Origin: DATADD01 sp036258675
Lineage (GTDB): Bacteria; Actinomycetota; CADDZG01; WHSQ01
NCBI GenBank assembly: GCA_036258675.1
Contig: DATADD010000116.1
Coordinates: 1 to 8,434, forward strand
Length of the DNA: 8,434 nt
Direction: 5' to 3'
The position numbers were made by a program, and so were the translations under genes. Shown piece by piece: positions 5,486 through 8,434 of the stretch. The notes under the pieces are model-generated. The model searched no databases and was not told where the DNA came from. It was given only the letters and a program-made list of their open reading frames with translations. Numbering within the stretch: the stretch's first letter is position 1; the number at the start of each line of letters is the position of its first letter.

Positions 5486-8434
5486 TTGCGTTTTCACATC
5501 CTGGGGCCCCTCGAGGTCGAGCGCCCCGGGGGCATCATCACGATCGGGGCCCGCAAGCAGCGCGCCGTGCTGGCGCTCCTGGTCATCAACGCCGGGCGCA
5601 TCGTGTCGCTCGACCGCATCATCGACGACATCTGGGGCGAGGAGCCGCCCGAGACCGCGCCCAACGCGGTCCAGGTCTACGTCTCCGGCCTGCGCAAGCT
5701 GCTCGACCCGGACCGTTCCCGGGGCGCGGCGGGAGGGCCGATCGCCCGCCGGGGCGACGGGTACGTGCTCGAGGTCGAGCCCGCCGACGTGGATGCCCTC
5801 GTCTTCGAGGAGCTGGTGCGGTCGGGGCGCGCCGCCCTCGCCGCGGGGCGCGCCGCGTCCTGCGCAGAGGCGATGGCGCACGCCCTCGCCCTGTGGCGGG
5901 GACCCGCCCTCGCCGACTTCGCCTACGACGCCTTCGCCCAGCCCGAGATCGACCGGCTCGAGGGCCTCCGGATGTCGGCGATCGACGATCGCATCCGGGC
6001 CGAGCTCGACCTCGGGCGCCACGCGGCCCTCGTTCCCGAGCTGGAGGCTCTCGTGGCCCGCCACCCCCTGCGCGAGGACCTGCGCGGCCACCTCGTGCTC
6101 GCGCTCTACCGGTCCGGGAGGCAGGCCGACGCCCTCGCCGCCTACGCCGACGCGCGTCGGGTCCTCGACGAGGAGCTGGGGATCGACCCCAGCCCTGCGC
6201 TCCAGGGTCTCGAGACGGCGATCCTGCGCCAGGACCCCGCGCTCGATCCCCCCTCCGTGGCCGCCCCCGTGGCGGTCGCTCCGATCGCCCCTCCGCCCTG
6301 TCCGGGCTGCGGAGGGCCCCTTCCCGAGGGCGTCGACCTGTGCAACGCGTGCGCGGCCGCGGATGCGGCCGGGGCCGAGACCCGCAAGACAGTGACCGCC
6401 CTCTGCGTCGAGCTGTCGACGGTGGAGGAGGGCGTCGATCCCGAGGCGGTCCACGGCGCCCTCACGGAGCTCTTCGACGAGGTCGCCGCGGTCGCCCGGC
6501 GCCACGGGGGCTCCGCGCGCTGGGCCGTCGGGGACCAGATGCTCGCCGTCTTCGGGGTCCCGGTGGTGCACGAGGACGACGCCGCGCGCGCCCTGCGGGC
6601 CGCGGTCGAGATCCGCGACGACCTGCCCAAGCTGTGCGCCGCCGCCGGCGCGCCGGGCCTCGCCCCCGAGGCTCATTTCGGGATCAGCACCGGCGAGGTG
6701 ATCGTTCCCGCGTCGGGCTCGCTGTCGGAGCGGGGCGGCGAGGTCATCGGACTCGCGGCCAAGCTCTGCAACGCGGCCGAGGGGGGCGAGATCCTTATCT
6801 CCCCCCGGACGCTTGCGCTCGTGCGCACGGGGGTCACCGTCGAGGACGGGCCCCCGCTGACGGGCCGCGGGCGGGGCCGGATCACCCCGGTGCGCGTGCT
6901 CGAGACGAGGGACGGCATCCCCGCGACCGTCCGTCGGCTCGACGCCCCGTTGGTGGGCCGGCGCGCCGAGCTGGGGCTGCTGCTGGACGAGTTCGAGGCC
7001 ACCCGGGCCCAGCGCCGGTGCCGCCTGGTGACCGTTACGGGGGTGCCGGGGGTGGGCAAGTCGCGCCTCGCCGCCGAGCTCGTGGGCGCGGTGCCGGCGG
7101 ACGCGGCCACCTTCGTCGGCCGCTGCCGCCCCTACGGGGAGGGAGTGACGTTCCTGCCCGTGGCGGAGGTCGTCCGGCGCGCCGCCGGCCTCCGCGGGGG
7201 CGAGGACGACGACGAGGTCGTGTCCGCGCTCGGGAGGACGCTCGGCGACGAGCCCGACGGCGGCCTCGTCGCCGAGCGGCTCGCGCAGCTGATCGGAGCG
7301 GCGCCCGCGTTCGGCGCCCTCGAGGACGGCTTCTGGGCCGTCCGACGCTTCCTCGACGCCCTCGCGCGCCGGCGCCCGGTCGTGGTCGTGCTCGACGACC
7401 TCCACTGGGCGGAGCCGTCGCTGCTGGACCTCGTCGAGCACGTCGCCCAGCGGTCGCGCGGCGTCCCGCTGCTCCTTGTGTGCCTGGCCCGCCCCGACCT
7501 CCTCGGGGACCGCCCGGCGTGGGGCCGGATCGACGCGCCGACCTCCACGGTGCAGCTCGAGCCGCTCGGAACCGAGGACTCGGACAGGCTGCTGCGCAAC
7601 CTCCTCGGAGGCGACCTGCTCGACGGCGGCGTGGGGGAGCGGATCGTGAGGACCGCCGACGGCAACCCCCTGTTCCTCGAGGAGATGACGAGGATGCTGA
7701 TCGACGAGGGGGTCCTGCGGCGCGACGGGGACCGCTGGGTGGCCGCGCACGCGACTCCCGGGGTGGCGGTGCCGCCCACGATCCAGGCGCTCCTGGGGGC
7801 CCGCCTCGACCGGCTCGAGCGGGGCGAGCGGAGCGCGATCGAGCTCGCCGCGGTCGTCGGGACGGAGTTCGATGCCGCCGCCGTGGCCGGGCTCCGCCCC
7901 GGCGGCGACGCGGGGCTCGAGGAGGACCTCGCGGGGCTCGAGAGCCGGGAGCTCGTCCGCAGGGCGGGGCCCCGTTACCGGTTCCGCCACGCGCTGATCC
8001 AGCAGGCCGCCTACGAACGGGTGACCAAGGCGGACAGGGCGCGCCTCCACGAGCGCCTTGCGTCGTGGCTCGAAGCCGGCGCGCGCGCCGAAGCCGGCGA
8101 CGAGCGGATCGGCTTCCACCTCGAGCGGGCCTGCTCGCTGCGCCGGGAGCTCGGCCGCGACGACGAGGCGACGGCGGACCTCGCTCGGCGCGCCTCCGCC
8201 CGCCTCGGCGCGGCGGCGCGCCGGGCGTCTCTGCAGGGGAACTTCGCCTCTGCGGCGGGCCTCGCCGCGCGCGCCGCGGACCTCCTGCCCCCCGACGACG
8301 GCGCCCGCGGCCCGCTGCTGGTCGAGCTCGCCTCCTACCTCGTCGACGTCGGCGACCTGCGCGGCGCGGAGGCGACGCTGCGCGGCGTCCTCGACGCGGC
8401 GGAGCGCCGGGGCGACCGCCGCCTCGCGGCGCGC
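5486..8434 (+). CDS. SARP/BTAD regulator fused to zinc ribbon, degenerate cyclase and AAA ATPase (3' end outside window)
   Basis: From TTG at 5486 the frame is open for 983 codons to the window edge. Residues about 1-95 are an OmpR-type winged helix (LRFHILGPLEVE; VQVYVSGLRKLL at 62-73). Residues 102-250 are a bacterial transcriptional activation domain. Cys272, 275, 286 and 289 (CPGC, CNAC) form a zinc ribbon. Residues about 302-475 are a class III nucleotide cyclase fold (VGDQMLAVFG), but the first metal Asp is Glu309, the adenine-selecting Lys is Trp346, and the transition-state Asn/Arg pair is Gly422 and Lys426; only Asp350 remains. Residues from 489 form an AAA/STAND ATPase: LVGRRAEL, Walker A GVPGVGKS (519-526), Walker B VVVLDDLHWAE with Asp637 and Asp638, and GNPLFLEE (726-733). 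Then comes FRHALIQQAAYE (833-844) and the start of a TPR-like region. TTG is chosen because LRFHILGPLEV is the usual family N-terminus and GGGGGA lies 6 bases upstream. It probably activates nearby genes in an ATP-dependent way. Its targets are not visible. Confidence 0.92.
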   Translation, partial: MRFHILGPLEVERPGGIITIGARKQRAVLALLVINAGRIVSLDRIIDDIWGEEPPETAPNAVQVYVSGLRKLLDPDRSRGAAGGPIARRGDGYVLEVEPADVDALVFEELVRSGRAALAAGRAASCAEAMAHALALWRGPALADFAYDAFAQPEIDRLEGLRMSAIDDRIRAELDLGRHAALVPELEALVARHPLREDLRGHLVLALYRSGRQADALAAYADARRVLDEELGIDPSPALQGLETAILRQDPALDPPSVAAPVAVAPIAPPPCPGCGGPLPEGVDLCNACAAADAAGAETRKTVTALCVELSTVEEGVDPEAVHGALTELFDEVAAVARRHGGSARWAVGDQMLAVFGVPVVHEDDAARALRAAVEIRDDLPKLCAAAGAPGLAPEAHFGISTGEVIVPASGSLSERGGEVIGLAAKLCNAAEGGEILISPRTLALVRTGVTVEDGPPLTGRGRGRITPVRVLETRDGIPATVRRLDAPLVGRRAELGLLLDEFEATRAQRRCRLVTVTGVPGVGKSRLAAELVGAVPADAATFVGRCRPYGEGVTFLPVAEVVRRAAGLRGGEDDDEVVSALGRTLGDEPDGGLVAERLAQLIGAAPAFGALEDGFWAVRRFLDALARRRPVVVVLDDLHWAEPSLLDLVEHVAQRSRGVPLLLVCLARPDLLGDRPAWGRIDAPTSTVQLEPLGTEDSDRLLRNLLGGDLLDGGVGERIVRTADGNPLFLEEMTRMLIDEGVLRRDGDRWVAAHATPGVAVPPTIQALLGARLDRLERGERSAIELAAVVGTEFDAAAVAGLRPGGDAGLEEDLAGLESRELVRRAGPRYRFRHALIQQAAYERVTKADRARLHERLASWLEAGARAEAGDERIGFHLERACSLRRELGRDDEATADLARRASARLGAAARRASLQGNFASAAGLAARAADLLPPDDGARGPLLVELASYLVDVGDLRGAEATLRGVLDAAERRGDRRLAAR

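Noticed and set aside
5225..8119. 964-codon open frame on the minus strand
   Set aside because: It is antisense to the BTAD regulator, in the phase where GC-rich third positions suppress stops. Its translation is low-complexity Arg/Gly/Ala/Pro with no recognisable domain, whereas the plus strand gives a continuous multidomain protein.

Overview
The window is very G+C rich, with codon third positions almost all G or C. It looks like a chromosomal segment of a high-GC actinobacterium. The signs are a SARP/AfsR-type regulator, start codons placed 6-8 bases after TANNNT -10 boxes (leaderless mRNAs), and an actinobacterial style of DNA polymerase I. I cannot name the genus. The mix of families would fit a deep-branching or uncultured actinobacterial lineage.

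Left part (1-1910), metal handling. After the 3' end of an unrecognised protein gene (1-231, +) comes a decayed ZIP-family metal transporter (about 250-615, -). An intact ferritin (702-1193, +) follows, convergent with a DtxR/MntR-family metal-dependent regulator (1213-1908, -). Metal import, iron storage and metal sensing therefore lie together, but the transporter appears to have lost its start and its metal-binding core. The regulator has MntR-like ligands with one His replaced by Lys.

Middle (1909-4858), DNA repair and replication. A divergent gap of about 250 bases holds a palindrome over the regulator's promoter and a perfect 12-bp stem-loop that ends no visible gene. DNA polymerase I (polA, 2159-4858, +) follows. 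It has an intact 5' nuclease and polymerase, a degenerate proofreading domain, and a Tyr at the nucleotide-selectivity position of the O helix.

Right part (4859-8434). A leaderless gene for a 66-residue, two-helix membrane protein (4930-5130, +) follows polA. The next 355 bases contain a strong terminator-like hairpin and a possible minus-strand 14-residue peptide with a near-perfect Shine-Dalgarno sequence. From 5486 (TTG start) to the window edge runs one open frame of 983 codons for a multidomain signalling regulator: winged helix, BTAD, zinc ribbon, class III cyclase-like domain, AAA ATPase, and the start of a helical repeat region. Its cyclase-like domain lacks most catalytic residues.

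No rRNA, tRNA, CRISPR array, insertion sequence or phage gene was seen.
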